DNA of 20,147 nt from Ga0077527 sp964486865 (GTDB lineage Bacteria > Pseudomonadota > Gammaproteobacteria > Burkholderiales > SG8-41), in the NCBI GenBank assembly GCA_964486865.1, contig CAZAOZ010000060.1:1-20147 (forward strand), written 5' to 3'. Under the pieces are notes generated by a model, which was not told the DNA's origin, ran no database searches, and saw only the letters and a list, made by a program, of their open reading frames with translations. Both the position numbers and the translations under genes were made by a program. The first letter of the stretch is position 1, and each line of letters begins with the position of its first letter. Below, in pieces: positions 6,568-14,320 of this stretch.

Positions 6568-7542
6568 ATGATGGGCAAGTTGCCGGTTTTCGCAGCAGCG
6601 ATGTTGATAGCCTTGCCGTTGCAGGCGGCACAGCCGAAGGCGACAGAGTATCCGGTCAAGCCGGTACGCATCCTGATCGGCTTCACGCCGGGCGGCGGCC
6701 CCGACATTACCGCGCGTTACATCGCGCAAAAGCTGACGGAAGAATTCAAACAGCAGGTCATCGTCGATAACCGGCCGGGCGCCGGCGGCACCATTGCCGC
6801 CCACATCGCTTCGAACGCGAATCCCGACGGCTACACGCTGCTGTCGGTGTCTTCGGCGCATGCGGTGGCGCCAGCGATTTACGACAAGCTGCCGTACGAT
6901 GCGCACCGCGATCTGACGGGCATTACGCAGACGGCCGTGTCCAAGTACGTGCTGGTGGTCGCGGTATCAGCGAACCTGAAAAACCTCAATGATCTGCTGG
7001 CGCTGGCCCGCGCCAGGCCGGGACAGCTCAACTTCTCGTCCGCGGGGGTCGGCAGCGGCACGCATTTCGCCGGTGAGCTGCTGAAAAGCATGGCAAAGAT
7101 CGATGTCATGCACATTCCGCTCAAGGGCATACCGGAGGCGATGACCGAGGCAATGACCGGCCGCGTGCAGTTTTTCATGTCACCGATTGCCAGCGCGGTC
7201 AGTCTGGTGCGCGAGGGCAAGGTGCGCGGACTCGGCGTGTCGTCGCTGAAGCGCGACGCCCTGTTGCCCGACGTGCCGACGATTGCCGAGGCCGGCGTGC
7301 CGGGCTACGAATCGATTCTGTGGTTCGGTCTGGTGACCGCGGGCAAGACACCGCGCCCGCTGGTGAACCTGATCAACAGGGAAGTGAATCGCATCCTGGT
7401 CGATCCGGAGACGCGGCGGCGCTGGGCGCCGATCGGCCTGGAGCCGGTGCCCACGTCGCCGGCGGAATTCGACAAACTCATTGCGGCGGATATCGCAACC
7501 TTTACCAGGCTGGCCAGGGCCGGCAACATCAAAGCACAGTGA
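6568..7542 (+). CDS. Bug/TctC-family tripartite tricarboxylate receptor, third copy
   Basis: A Bug-family periplasmic receptor of about 324 residues. The signal peptide (MMGKLPVFAAAMLIALPLQA) is probably cut after QAA. Motifs are KPVRILIGFTPGGGPDITAR, VDNRPGAGGTIAAH, NPDGYTLLSVS, LPYDAHRDLTGIT, PLKGIPEAMTEAMTGRVQFF and LLPDVPTIAEAGVPG. Unlike its paralogues, the VPYKG motif reads IPLKG here, a change in a ligand-contacting region. The start is uncertain between 6568 and 6571 (GGGGGAG sits directly before them) and 6547; the promoter position favours the later ones. The alpha/beta hydrolase starts 13 bases after its stop codon, implying one operon and a shared substrate or product. Confidence 0.92.
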   Translation: MMGKLPVFAAAMLIALPLQAAQPKATEYPVKPVRILIGFTPGGGPDITARYIAQKLTEEFKQQVIVDNRPGAGGTIAAHIASNANPDGYTLLSVSSAHAVAPAIYDKLPYDAHRDLTGITQTAVSKYVLVVAVSANLKNLNDLLALARARPGQLNFSSAGVGSGTHFAGELLKSMAKIDVMHIPLKGIPEAMTEAMTGRVQFFMSPIASAVSLVREGKVRGLGVSSLKRDALLPDVPTIAEAGVPGYESILWFGLVTAGKTPRPLVNLINREVNRILVDPETRRRWAPIGLEPVPTSPAEFDKLIAADIATFTRLARAGNIKAQ

Positions 7543-7555
7543 TCGGGAACACCAC

Positions 7556-8347
7556 ATGAAAATCAACACTAACGGCATTGAAATCAACTGCGTCATCGAA
7601 GGCGACGGCCCGTGGGTGACGATGTCACATTCGCTGGCCTGCAATCTGTCGATGTGGGATCCGCAGATCAAAGCGCTGACGCAGCACTACAAGGTGCTGC
7701 GCTTCGACACCCGCGGCCACGGCGCCAGCAGCGCGCCGGAAGGCTCGTACACGCTGGAGCAGATGGCGGATGATGTGCACGGCCTGTTTGCGGCGCTGGG
7801 CATCAAACGCACGCACTGGGTGGGTTTGTCGATGGGCGGCATGATCGGGGAGACCTACGCGCTCAAATATCCCGGCGTGTTCCAGAGCATGGTGCTCGCC
7901 GACACCACCAGTCGCCGTCCGCCGAATGCCGAGCAGATGTGGGGTGACCGGGTGCGCATGGCGCGCGAACAGGGCATGGGCGCACTGGTGGAGGCGACGC
8001 TGGGGCGCTGGTTCACCGAGCCTTACCGCAAGGCGCATCCCGACGTGATGGCGCGCATCGGCGCCGACATCCGCAACACGCCGGTGGCGGGATTCACCGG
8101 CTGCTGCGAGGCGATTGCGAAAATCGATGTGCTTGACCGATTGAAGGAAATCGACTGTCCGGCGCTGGTGATCGTCGGTGAGCATGACCACGGCACGCCG
8201 CCGGAGATGGCCAGACAGATTCAAGCCAACCTGCGCGGTTCCGAACTGCTGATCATCAAGTCAGCGGCGCATCTGTCGAACGTCGAGCAGCCGGAGATTT
8301 TTACCAAGGCGATGATGGGCTTTCTCGGCAAGCAGCAATCGGGCTGA
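7556..8347 (+). CDS. Alpha/beta hydrolase resembling 3-oxoadipate enol-lactonase (PcaD-like)
   Basis: This 263-residue protein is a complete alpha/beta hydrolase with a clear catalytic triad: the nucleophile in GLSMGG (S92), the acid in VGEHD (D211) and the base in SAAHLSNVEQPE (H239). The RFDTRGHGASSAP strand-loop and the oxyanion region SHSLACNLSMWDPQ match the enol-lactonase/PcaD branch, which opens lactones in the beta-ketoadipate pathway. No other pathway genes are adjacent, so a different lactone or ester is possible. ATG 7556 gives the usual family N-terminus; an upstream in-frame start would overlap the Bug gene. The convergent gene ends three bases beyond its stop codon. Confidence 0.88.
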   Translation: MKINTNGIEINCVIEGDGPWVTMSHSLACNLSMWDPQIKALTQHYKVLRFDTRGHGASSAPEGSYTLEQMADDVHGLFAALGIKRTHWVGLSMGGMIGETYALKYPGVFQSMVLADTTSRRPPNAEQMWGDRVRMAREQGMGALVEATLGRWFTEPYRKAHPDVMARIGADIRNTPVAGFTGCCEAIAKIDVLDRLKEIDCPALVIVGEHDHGTPPEMARQIQANLRGSELLIIKSAAHLSNVEQPEIFTKAMMGFLGKQQSG

Positions 8348-8350
8348 GCC

Positions 8351-9010
8351 TTAGCGCGGCGCGGCCATGCGCCGCGCAGCTTCCATTTCCGCCGTCAGCA
8401 CTTTTGCCGCTGCAATAGTGCGGTCACGCGCTGCAGTGATCTCGGCCGCGGCCGGAACGCGTCCCTCCGCGACAAGTCCGGCGAGTGCCTTGTGGGCATC
8501 GGCATAGCCGTCGGCAATTCCGGTGTGAGCATCAACGGCACGCTGGTACTCGCGAAAATCCTGTTCCAGCCGGTTTTTCAGGCGCACGGCGTCGCCGGCC
8601 CAGTTTGATGCGGCACGGCTGCCGGCGAGGTGATCGCGGAACGCGGCGATGCCGTTGCGCACGCTGGTATCCAGCACCAGCACGGCGGCCTGCCGCTTCA
8701 GCAATTCGCGCGTGGTGTGCAGATAGGTATCGGCGCCGGCGCCCAGCAGCAGGATGCGGGAGGTGGCGGTTGCGCGCAGCGCAGACAGGTCCTGTTCGAC
8801 GCGCTCGACGGCTGCCGCGACCACCTGCGATTGCGCGATTGGATCCTGCGCCGGCGCGAGCGCGGTGCGCAACGCCTGCGTGGCGTTGTCGATGCGGGTC
8901 AGCGTGGCGTCCTGCAATGTCTTCGTTTGATGGCGGTCCCAGACTGCATAACCTGCCACTGCGGTGATGACCAGCACCGCGGCGGCCATGAGTAAATGGT
9001 TTTTGTTCAT
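8351..9010 (-). CDS. Membrane-anchored helical protein of unknown function
   Basis: A 219-residue protein with one N-terminal transmembrane segment (about residues 6-24) after a short MNKN tail, and no lipobox cysteine. The rest is Ala/Arg/Leu-rich and predicted by eye to be largely helical, with stretches such as VVAAAVERVEQDLSALRA and RLKNRLEQDFREYQRAVD that could form a bundle. This resembles the periplasmic helical sensor part of chemoreceptors or kinases without their signalling domains, but I do not recognise a family. ATG 9010 is supported by GGAG seven bases upstream. It is divergent from the ABC transporter and converges on the hydrolase with a three-base gap. Confidence 0.75.
   Translation of the reverse strand: MNKNHLLMAAAVLVITAVAGYAVWDRHQTKTLQDATLTRIDNATQALRTALAPAQDPIAQSQVVAAAVERVEQDLSALRATATSRILLLGAGADTYLHTTRELLKRQAAVLVLDTSVRNGIAAFRDHLAGSRAASNWAGDAVRLKNRLEQDFREYQRAVDAHTGIADGYADAHKALAGLVAEGRVPAAAEITAARDRTIAAAKVLTAEMEAARRMAAPR
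8354..8377. terminator. Strong GC hairpin at the junction of two convergent genes
   Basis: GCGCGGCGC (8354-8362) and GCGCCGCGC (8369-8377) form a perfect 9-bp stem with a six-base loop, within the last codons of the minus-strand gene and just past the hydrolase stop codon at 8347. It could stop or stall transcription from both sides. No T-run follows on either strand, so it is not a textbook intrinsic terminator. Confidence 0.4.
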
Positions 9011-9101
9011 GCTGCACTCCGGTTCGTTGAGTCTGGCACCGATGGTACAGGCGCAAGGGTGCAGGTGTCTGTGCCGCAAGTCACAATGATAGGATAGCCC
9101 G

Positions 9102-10889
9102 ATGGCTGACAAGAATGCCCCCGCGTCCGCGACTACCGGCGATCCGGCACACCTGCTGCGCCTGCTGCAGTTCCTCGCGCCGTACCGGTGGCGGGTGGCG
9201 GGCGCCTTGGTCGCGCTGGTGACGGCGGCGGGCTGCGTGCTGGCGCTGGGGCAGGGGCTGCGCTTTGTCATTGACGCCGGATTCGGCAGCGGCAATCCGG
9301 CGATGCTCAATACCGCGCTGGCCGGCGTCATTGCCGTGGCCACGGTGCTCGCAGTGGCCACCTACACCCGCTTCTACCTGATGATGACCGTGGGCGAGCG
9401 CGTCATCGCCGACCTGCGGCGCGCGGTGTTTGCGCATGTGCTGCGGCTGTCGCCGGCTTTTTTTGATGCGTCGCGCACCGGTGAGATCGTCTCCCGCCTG
9501 ACCAACGACAGCGAACAACTGCGCCAGGTCATCGGTTTCGGGCTGTCGATGTTCCTCCGGAACGGCCTGATGATGATCGGCGCGCTGGCGCTGCTGTTTG
9601 CGACCAGCCCCAAGCTCGCCGCGCTGATCGTGCTCGGCGTGCCGGCCACGCTGGTGCCGATACTGCTGGTGGGGCGGCGCGTGCGCCGCCTGTCGCGCGT
9701 CAACCAGGACCGCGTGGCCGAAGTATCGGCGCACATCGATGAATCGCTGCATGAAATCCGCACCGTGCAGGCCTACGGCCATGAAGCGCTGACGCGCAGC
9801 ACGTTCGACGCCGCCACCGAAGCAGCGTATGCGGCAGGCGCCGACCGCATCCGCGTCAAAGCCTGGCTGATTGCGTCGGTGATGCTGATTGCGTTCTGCG
9901 CCGTCGGCGTGATCCTGTGGATCGGCGGGCACGACGTGCTGGAGGGGCGGCTGACCGCGGGCGAACTGTCGGCTTTCGTGTTTTACGCCGGCATCGTGGC
10001 CAGCGGCGCCGGCACCATGTCGGAAATCTGGGGCGAGATTCAGCGCGCCGCGGGCGCGACCGACCGCCTGACCGAGTTGTTGAACACGCAACCCGCGCTC
10101 ACCATCGCCGAACCGCGCATCGAATTGCCGGCGCAGATTCGCGGCGCGATCCGTTTTGATCAGGCGGCGTTTGCCTATCCGACGCGGCCGGACGCGCCGG
10201 CACTGGCCGGACTGTCGTTCGATGTGCATCCCGGCGAGCGCGTTGCGCTGGTCGGGCCTTCGGGCGCGGGCAAGACCACGGTTTTTGCGCTGCTGCTGCG
10301 TTTTTATGATCCGCAGGCGGGCCGCATTCTGATCGACGGCGCCGACATCCGCCATTGCGATCCGCTGGCGCTGCGCCGCCGGATCGCACTGGTGTCGCAA
10401 GACCCGGTGATTTTTGCGGCCAGCGTGACGGACAACGTGCGCTTCGGCCGTCCGGAAGCGACAGAGCAAGAAGTGCGCGCCGCCTGCGCAGCGGCACATG
10501 CCATTGAATTCATTGAGCGCCTGCCGCAGGGTTTTGCCACTGACTTAGGCGAGCGCGGCATCAAACTCTCCGGCGGTCAGCGCCAGCGATTGTCGATTGC
10601 CCGTGCGCTGCTGGCGGATCGTCCCATCCTGCTGCTCGACGAGGCCACCAGCTCATTGGACGCGGAAAGCGAGCGCCAGGTCGCGGCGGCGCTGGAGCAA
10701 CTCGCCCAGGGCCGCACCACGCTGGTGATCGCGCACCGGCTCGCCACCGTGCGCAACGCCGACCGCATCCTGGTGCTCGACCGCGGCCATCTGCATTCCA
10801 CCGGCACGCATGAAGAACTGCTGCGCGCCGACGGCCTCTATGCCCACCTCGCGCGGCTGCAGTTCATGCATGAGGGCGAGGCGGCCTGA
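9102..10889 (+). CDS. MsbA-like ABC half transporter (fused permease and ATPase)
   Basis: A 595-residue ABC exporter half, typical length for a homodimer. The membrane domain spans about residues 30-320 and includes FFDASRTGEIVSRLTND, a standard coupling region. The nucleotide-binding domain has Walker A GPSGAGKTT (385-393), the Q-loop at SQDPVIF, signature LSGGQRQR (489-496), Walker B ILLLDEA (509-515) and the H-loop in IAHRLA (H545). It most resembles the MsbA-related exporters common in proteobacteria that are distinct from lipid A MsbA; lipid or drug export is plausible. All ATPase motifs are intact. Start ATG 9102 has an AGGATAG stretch upstream. It appears monocistronic, divergent from the unknown membrane protein, with a separate promoter for the next operon. 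Confidence 0.93.
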   Translation: MADKNAPASATTGDPAHLLRLLQFLAPYRWRVAGALVALVTAAGCVLALGQGLRFVIDAGFGSGNPAMLNTALAGVIAVATVLAVATYTRFYLMMTVGERVIADLRRAVFAHVLRLSPAFFDASRTGEIVSRLTNDSEQLRQVIGFGLSMFLRNGLMMIGALALLFATSPKLAALIVLGVPATLVPILLVGRRVRRLSRVNQDRVAEVSAHIDESLHEIRTVQAYGHEALTRSTFDAATEAAYAAGADRIRVKAWLIASVMLIAFCAVGVILWIGGHDVLEGRLTAGELSAFVFYAGIVASGAGTMSEIWGEIQRAAGATDRLTELLNTQPALTIAEPRIELPAQIRGAIRFDQAAFAYPTRPDAPALAGLSFDVHPGERVALVGPSGAGKTTVFALLLRFYDPQAGRILIDGADIRHCDPLALRRRIALVSQDPVIFAASVTDNVRFGRPEATEQEVRAACAAAHAIEFIERLPQGFATDLGERGIKLSGGQRQRLSIARALLADRPILLLDEATSSLDAESERQVAAALEQLAQGRTTLVIAHRLATVRNADRILVLDRGHLHSTGTHEELLRADGLYAHLARLQFMHEGEAA

Positions 10890-10915
10890 TACGGCGCATC
10901 ATCGGCAAGGCGGCG

Positions 10916-10944
10916 ATGACATGGGCGGATTTCAGGATTAATAT
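10916..10944 (+). promoter_or_regulatory. Sigma-70-like promoter for the M48 operon
   Basis: ATGACA (10916-10921, five of six against TTGACA) is separated by exactly 17 bases from TAATAT (10939-10944, four of six against TATAAT). It lies 34 bases before the ATG of the first gene of the three-gene operon and after the ABC transporter stop codon. Confidence 0.5.
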
Positions 10945-10978
10945 CTCAGAAACCTGATCTACGTGACACGGGGGCGAC

Positions 10979-11695
10979 ATGAAGAACAACCGGGCATTGA
11001 TGCGGGTGCTGGTATTGTTTGTCGTTGGTCTGCCATGCATGGCAACCATCCATGCACTCGCGCAGGAGCGGAACCTGGCGCCCGGATTTACTGCTCTGGG
11101 CAAAAACACCAAGGTTGTCGTGATGCCGACGGACATCGAACTATTCTCGATCAGCGGCGGCGGCGTGATAGAACCCAAAGCGGATTGGACGGAAGCCGCA
11201 TCCCGGCATTTCAAGGTCGCGCTGGCCGAGAAAAAGCGGCAGATGGGTGTCGGCATCACCGAATTGAGCGAGAAAGACGCCGATGAACTCGCCGAGGTCA
11301 ATACGCTGCATGCAGCTGTGGCGCGTTCCATTGCGACTCATCATTTCGGCCCCGGATTTCTTAATTTGCCGACCAAAGACGGCAAGCTGGACTGGTCTAT
11401 GGGCAATGCGGTAAAAGGCATCCGGGAGAAAACGGGCGCGGATTACGCGCTGTTCAGCTGGGTTCGTGACAGCTACGCCAGCGCCGAACGCGTGGCGACG
11501 ATGGTCGTCATGGCAATATTGGGTGTCGGGCTTGGTGGTGGATTGCAAATCGGCTATGCGTCGCTGGTGGACCTGAATACCGGCCAGGTGGTCTGGTTCA
11601 ACCGGTTGTTGCGCGCCACTGGTGATTTGCGCGAGGCGAAACCGGCAGCAGAGACCCTGGAATCCCTGCTCGACAAATTTCCTGTAGTGAAATGA
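10979..11695 (+). CDS. Secreted protein of unknown function, first gene of M48 operon
   Basis: A 238-residue protein with a signal peptide (MKNNRALMRVLVLFVVGL..., probable cut after ALA near residue 28). The mature part has KVVVMPTDIELFSI, then GADYALFSWVRDSYAS, a glycine-rich hydrophobic stretch AILGVGLGGGLQ, and ASLVDLNTGQVVWFNRLL. The last segment is reminiscent of CsgG/TolB-N-like folds in which a strand reads 'variable-type, tG.vvW', so an outer-membrane-associated or periplasmic role is possible; I do not recognise a named family. The M48 peptidase gene begins three bases after its stop codon, so the two are almost certainly co-translated. Confidence 0.8.
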   Translation: MKNNRALMRVLVLFVVGLPCMATIHALAQERNLAPGFTALGKNTKVVVMPTDIELFSISGGGVIEPKADWTEAASRHFKVALAEKKRQMGVGITELSEKDADELAEVNTLHAAVARSIATHHFGPGFLNLPTKDGKLDWSMGNAVKGIREKTGADYALFSWVRDSYASAERVATMVVMAILGVGLGGGLQIGYASLVDLNTGQVVWFNRLLRATGDLREAKPAAETLESLLDKFPVVK

Positions 11696-11698
11696 ATC

Positions 11699-12856
11699 AT
11701 GAATCGTCGCGGATTCATCGCGGTCGGCGGCGCCTGTTGTGCGCTGGCGGCGGCCGGCGCGCAGGGGCAGGAACAAGAGCCGTGGCGCGCGCCCGGACGG
11801 TTCGCGCGCCCCGACATTGCCAGCGACGAAGGCGGCCTGTGGGCGATGATGGATCGCGAGGAGCGCAATCTGCGGCGCAGCCCTTTTGTCATTCGTGACC
11901 GCAGCCTGAACGAATATCTGCAGGGCATTGCGTGCAAGCTTGCCGGTGAACACTGCCCCGACGTGCGCGTGCATGTGGTCAATACGCCGCTGTTCAACGC
12001 GAACATGGCGCCCAACGGCATGATGCAGGTCTGGAGCGGCCTGCTGCTGCGCATGGAAAATGAAGCGCAGGTGGCTGCGGTGATCGGGCATGAGATCGGT
12101 CATTATCTGGAAAAACATTCCCTGGAGCGGCTGCGCGATGCCAAGTCGGCCTCGGCGTTTGCGCAATTCATGGGAATGCTTGGTCCGGTAGGGGCGCTCG
12201 GGCAGTTGGCGGTGCTGGCCGGCATGTTTTCGTACTCCCGCGACCAGGAACGCCGGGCTGATGTGCTCGGGGTAACGATGATGCATCGTGCCGGTTACGA
12301 CCCTGCGGAAGCCGGCAAGGTCTGGACTCATTTGCTGCAGGAACTGAAGGCGCGGCCCGGTGGCGATCCCACTGCAAACAGCCCGATGTTTGCGACACAT
12401 CCGTCTGCCGAGGAGCGCAGCGAGTCACTTGTCGCGCTTGCCGCCAAATTGCCCGGCGGGGCGGCGCATGCGGACACGTGGGAAGAGAAAATCCGGCCTT
12501 TTCGCAGGGATTGGCTGAAAGAGGAAATCAAGCGCGGCCAGCACGAAGAAAGCATTGCGTTGCTGACCCGCATGAGCGAAAGCGCCAAGGCGCAGCCGGA
12601 CTATCGTTACGCGCGCGGCGAGGTTTATCGCCTGCGCGCCAAAGAAGGCGACCTTGATCTTGCGCTTGCGGATTTACGGGCGGCTACAACGCTGGGCGGC
12701 GAGCCGCCGGAAACGCATCGCGGGCTGGGGCTTATTCTCCGTGCGCGGCGTCAGCCTGCGGAAGCAAAGGCCAGTTTCCTGCGTTATCTGGAGATGGCGC
12801 CGTCGGCGCCGGATCAGGCGATGATCAAGAGTTACATTGAGGAGTTGGGGACATGA
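11699..12856 (+). CDS. M48-family zinc metallopeptidase with TPR-like C-terminus
   Basis: This 385-residue protein has the M48 zinc site: HEIGH at 131-135 and the third ligand Glu in RDQERRAD (E184). The GMMQVWSGLLLRMENEAQ and FATHPSAEER (231-240) segments are also family signatures. It resembles BepA/LoiP-type periplasmic proteases that act in outer-membrane protein quality control. Residues 300-375 look like TPR helices (ARGEVYRLRAKEGDLDLALADL, then RGLGLILRARRQPAEAKASF), as in BepA. The leader MNRRGFIAVGG carries twin arginines in a Tat-like context, unlike the Sec signals of most such proteases. It overlaps the lipoprotein gene by four bases (ATGA). Confidence 0.93.
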   Translation: MNRRGFIAVGGACCALAAAGAQGQEQEPWRAPGRFARPDIASDEGGLWAMMDREERNLRRSPFVIRDRSLNEYLQGIACKLAGEHCPDVRVHVVNTPLFNANMAPNGMMQVWSGLLLRMENEAQVAAVIGHEIGHYLEKHSLERLRDAKSASAFAQFMGMLGPVGALGQLAVLAGMFSYSRDQERRADVLGVTMMHRAGYDPAEAGKVWTHLLQELKARPGGDPTANSPMFATHPSAEERSESLVALAAKLPGGAAHADTWEEKIRPFRRDWLKEEIKRGQHEESIALLTRMSESAKAQPDYRYARGEVYRLRAKEGDLDLALADLRAATTLGGEPPETHRGLGLILRARRQPAEAKASFLRYLEMAPSAPDQAMIKSYIEELGT

Positions 12857-13437
12857 GAAAGCTGACTGGAATACCGGCGATACTTCTTGTTTTTGCGCTG
12901 TCGGGTTGCATTTCGGTTGCCAAGATTGAAACCGGAGAGCGCACCGTCGGCGAACGCTTGTTCGTCAACATCGAGGGCGCATGGAATCATTTGAATGCGC
13001 CGGGCATGGGACCGGCGCAGGTGTGGACCATGGAAGGCACCCCGGTAGATCAGTTGCTGCTGTATTCGGGGATCAAGGACGGTCAGTTGATTCACGCCGA
13101 CTCCGGCAATGCGGCCAAACAAAAGAATTTTGCTTTCCGCTCCGCAATGCAGCCCGACGAGATTGTCAGCTTGTTCGAAGGCATGCTGACTCGGGACGGC
13201 TCACGCTTCAAGCTGGAGAAGCTTGAGCCGATGGCGTTCGGCGATGGAAAAGGTTTCCACTTCGCCTATTCCCTGGTGCGCAAGGTTGATAACGTGCAAT
13301 TATCGGGCGTTGGTTACGCGATGGTGAGTCGCGGCGAGTTGTTTACCGTGCTGTACATGGCGCCGCGGCTGGTGTTCTATCCGCGCCACATCGCCCGGGT
13401 CGAGCATATCGGTAAAAGCATGCGGATCAAGCAATGA
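12853..13437 (+). CDS. Lipoprotein of unknown function, third gene of M48 operon
   Basis: A 194-residue protein with a clear lipobox, LSGC, placing the lipidated Cys at residue 19 after a hydrophobic signal; residue +2 is Ile, so outer-membrane sorting is expected. The mature part contains GERTVGERLFVNIEGAWNHLN, WTMEGTPVDQLLLYSGI and a C-terminal beta-rich stretch (GVGYAMVSRGELFTVLYMAP). I do not recognise a named domain. Its ATG overlaps the peptidase TGA by four bases, implying translational coupling. It may be an adaptor or substrate-delivery partner of the M48 protease at the outer membrane; that is inferred from context only. Confidence 0.85.
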   Translation: MRKLTGIPAILLVFALSGCISVAKIETGERTVGERLFVNIEGAWNHLNAPGMGPAQVWTMEGTPVDQLLLYSGIKDGQLIHADSGNAAKQKNFAFRSAMQPDEIVSLFEGMLTRDGSRFKLEKLEPMAFGDGKGFHFAYSLVRKVDNVQLSGVGYAMVSRGELFTVLYMAPRLVFYPRHIARVEHIGKSMRIKQ

Positions 13438-13456
13438 GTGGTGACGCGGCGGCCTT

Positions 13457-14206
13457 TCAGAACATCTGCTGCCCGCCATCGACATAAATCAACTGCCCGC
13501 TGATCATCATCGCCGCCGGGGTACACAGATAACGCACGATGCCGGCCACTTCTTCCGGCGTTGAGCGGCGGCCCATCGGTACATTGGTGACCGGGGCGCG
13601 TTCCGAGCGGTCAGCGGCGCGGGCGGTGTCCATTTGTCCCGGTGCGACACAATTGACATTGATGTGATGCTCGCCCAGTTCCTTGGCCAGCGCGCGGGTC
13701 ATGCCCCACAGGCCGTGTTTGCCGACCGAGCCGTGCACGCGCTTTTTTGCGCCGGATAACGCCGTCATGCCGCCGAGGGTGACGATGCTGCCGCCGCCTG
13801 CGGCGATCATCGACGGCAGGCAGGCCTTGGTGCAGTGAAACGAGCCGTCGAGCGTGATCGACAGCAGGCTGCGCCATTCGTCGAAGCTCATGTCGATGAA
13901 CGCGGTTTCCTTGCGGATCGAGGCGTTGAGCACGAGGATATCGACTTTGCCGTAGCGCTTGATGATGTCCGCCACCATCGCGTTCACCGCGCCGGCATCC
14001 GCGATGTCGGCCATGAAGACCCCGGCCTGACCGCCGGCGGCGCGGATTTCCTGCACCACGGCTTCGGCATCCTCTTTCGCGGAGCGGGCATTGACGGCCA
14101 CCGTGGCGCCGGCTTCCGCCAGCGCAATGGCAATGGCGCGGCCGATGTTGCGTGCAGCGCCGGTGACCAGCGCAACTTTTCCTGTGAGTTCCCTGCCTGC
14201 AGTCAT
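13457..14206 (-). CDS. Short-chain dehydrogenase/reductase (SDR) with altered catalytic residues
   Basis: A 249-residue classical-length SDR with the nucleotide-binding TGAARNIG (residues 15-22), the central NAS at 94-96 and the C-terminal APGQMDT and YVDGGQQMF. Where the catalytic Ser normally lies (IVNISS) the sequence reads IVTLGG (141-146). Where YxxxK is expected it reads GSVGK (159-163), so only the Lys (K163) of the Ser-Tyr-Lys set is kept; H158 sits next to the lost Tyr. This is either a divergent subfamily using another acid or a non-reductase. Start ATG 14206 has GGGAGA about eight bases upstream. It is convergent with the lipoprotein gene (19-base gap) and divergent from the fourth Bug gene. 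Confidence 0.9.
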   Translation of the reverse strand: MTAGRELTGKVALVTGAARNIGRAIAIALAEAGATVAVNARSAKEDAEAVVQEIRAAGGQAGVFMADIADAGAVNAMVADIIKRYGKVDILVLNASIRKETAFIDMSFDEWRSLLSITLDGSFHCTKACLPSMIAAGGGSIVTLGGMTALSGAKKRVHGSVGKHGLWGMTRALAKELGEHHINVNCVAPGQMDTARAADRSERAPVTNVPMGRRSTPEEVAGIVRYLCTPAAMMISGQLIYVDGGQQMF

Positions 14207-14320
14207 GCCTGAATCTCCCTGTTCCGTGATAGCTTGCCCGCGGGCGCGGGCATATCCGGGCAATTTTACCGGCAAGCCGTTAACCGCTACCATGCGGCAA
14301 CGCAGCGAGGAGAAAAATAC

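Noticed and set aside
8354..8377. Standard intrinsic terminator
   Set aside because: The hairpin is strong but no T-run follows, so it is reported only as a possible terminator.
9081..10499. Long minus-strand open frame (472 codons)
   Set aside because: It is antisense to the ABC exporter with all motifs intact; the product is low-complexity Arg/Gln/His-rich.
11141..12400. Long minus-strand open frame (419 codons)
   Set aside because: It is antisense to the secreted-protein and M48 genes and has no recognisable motif.
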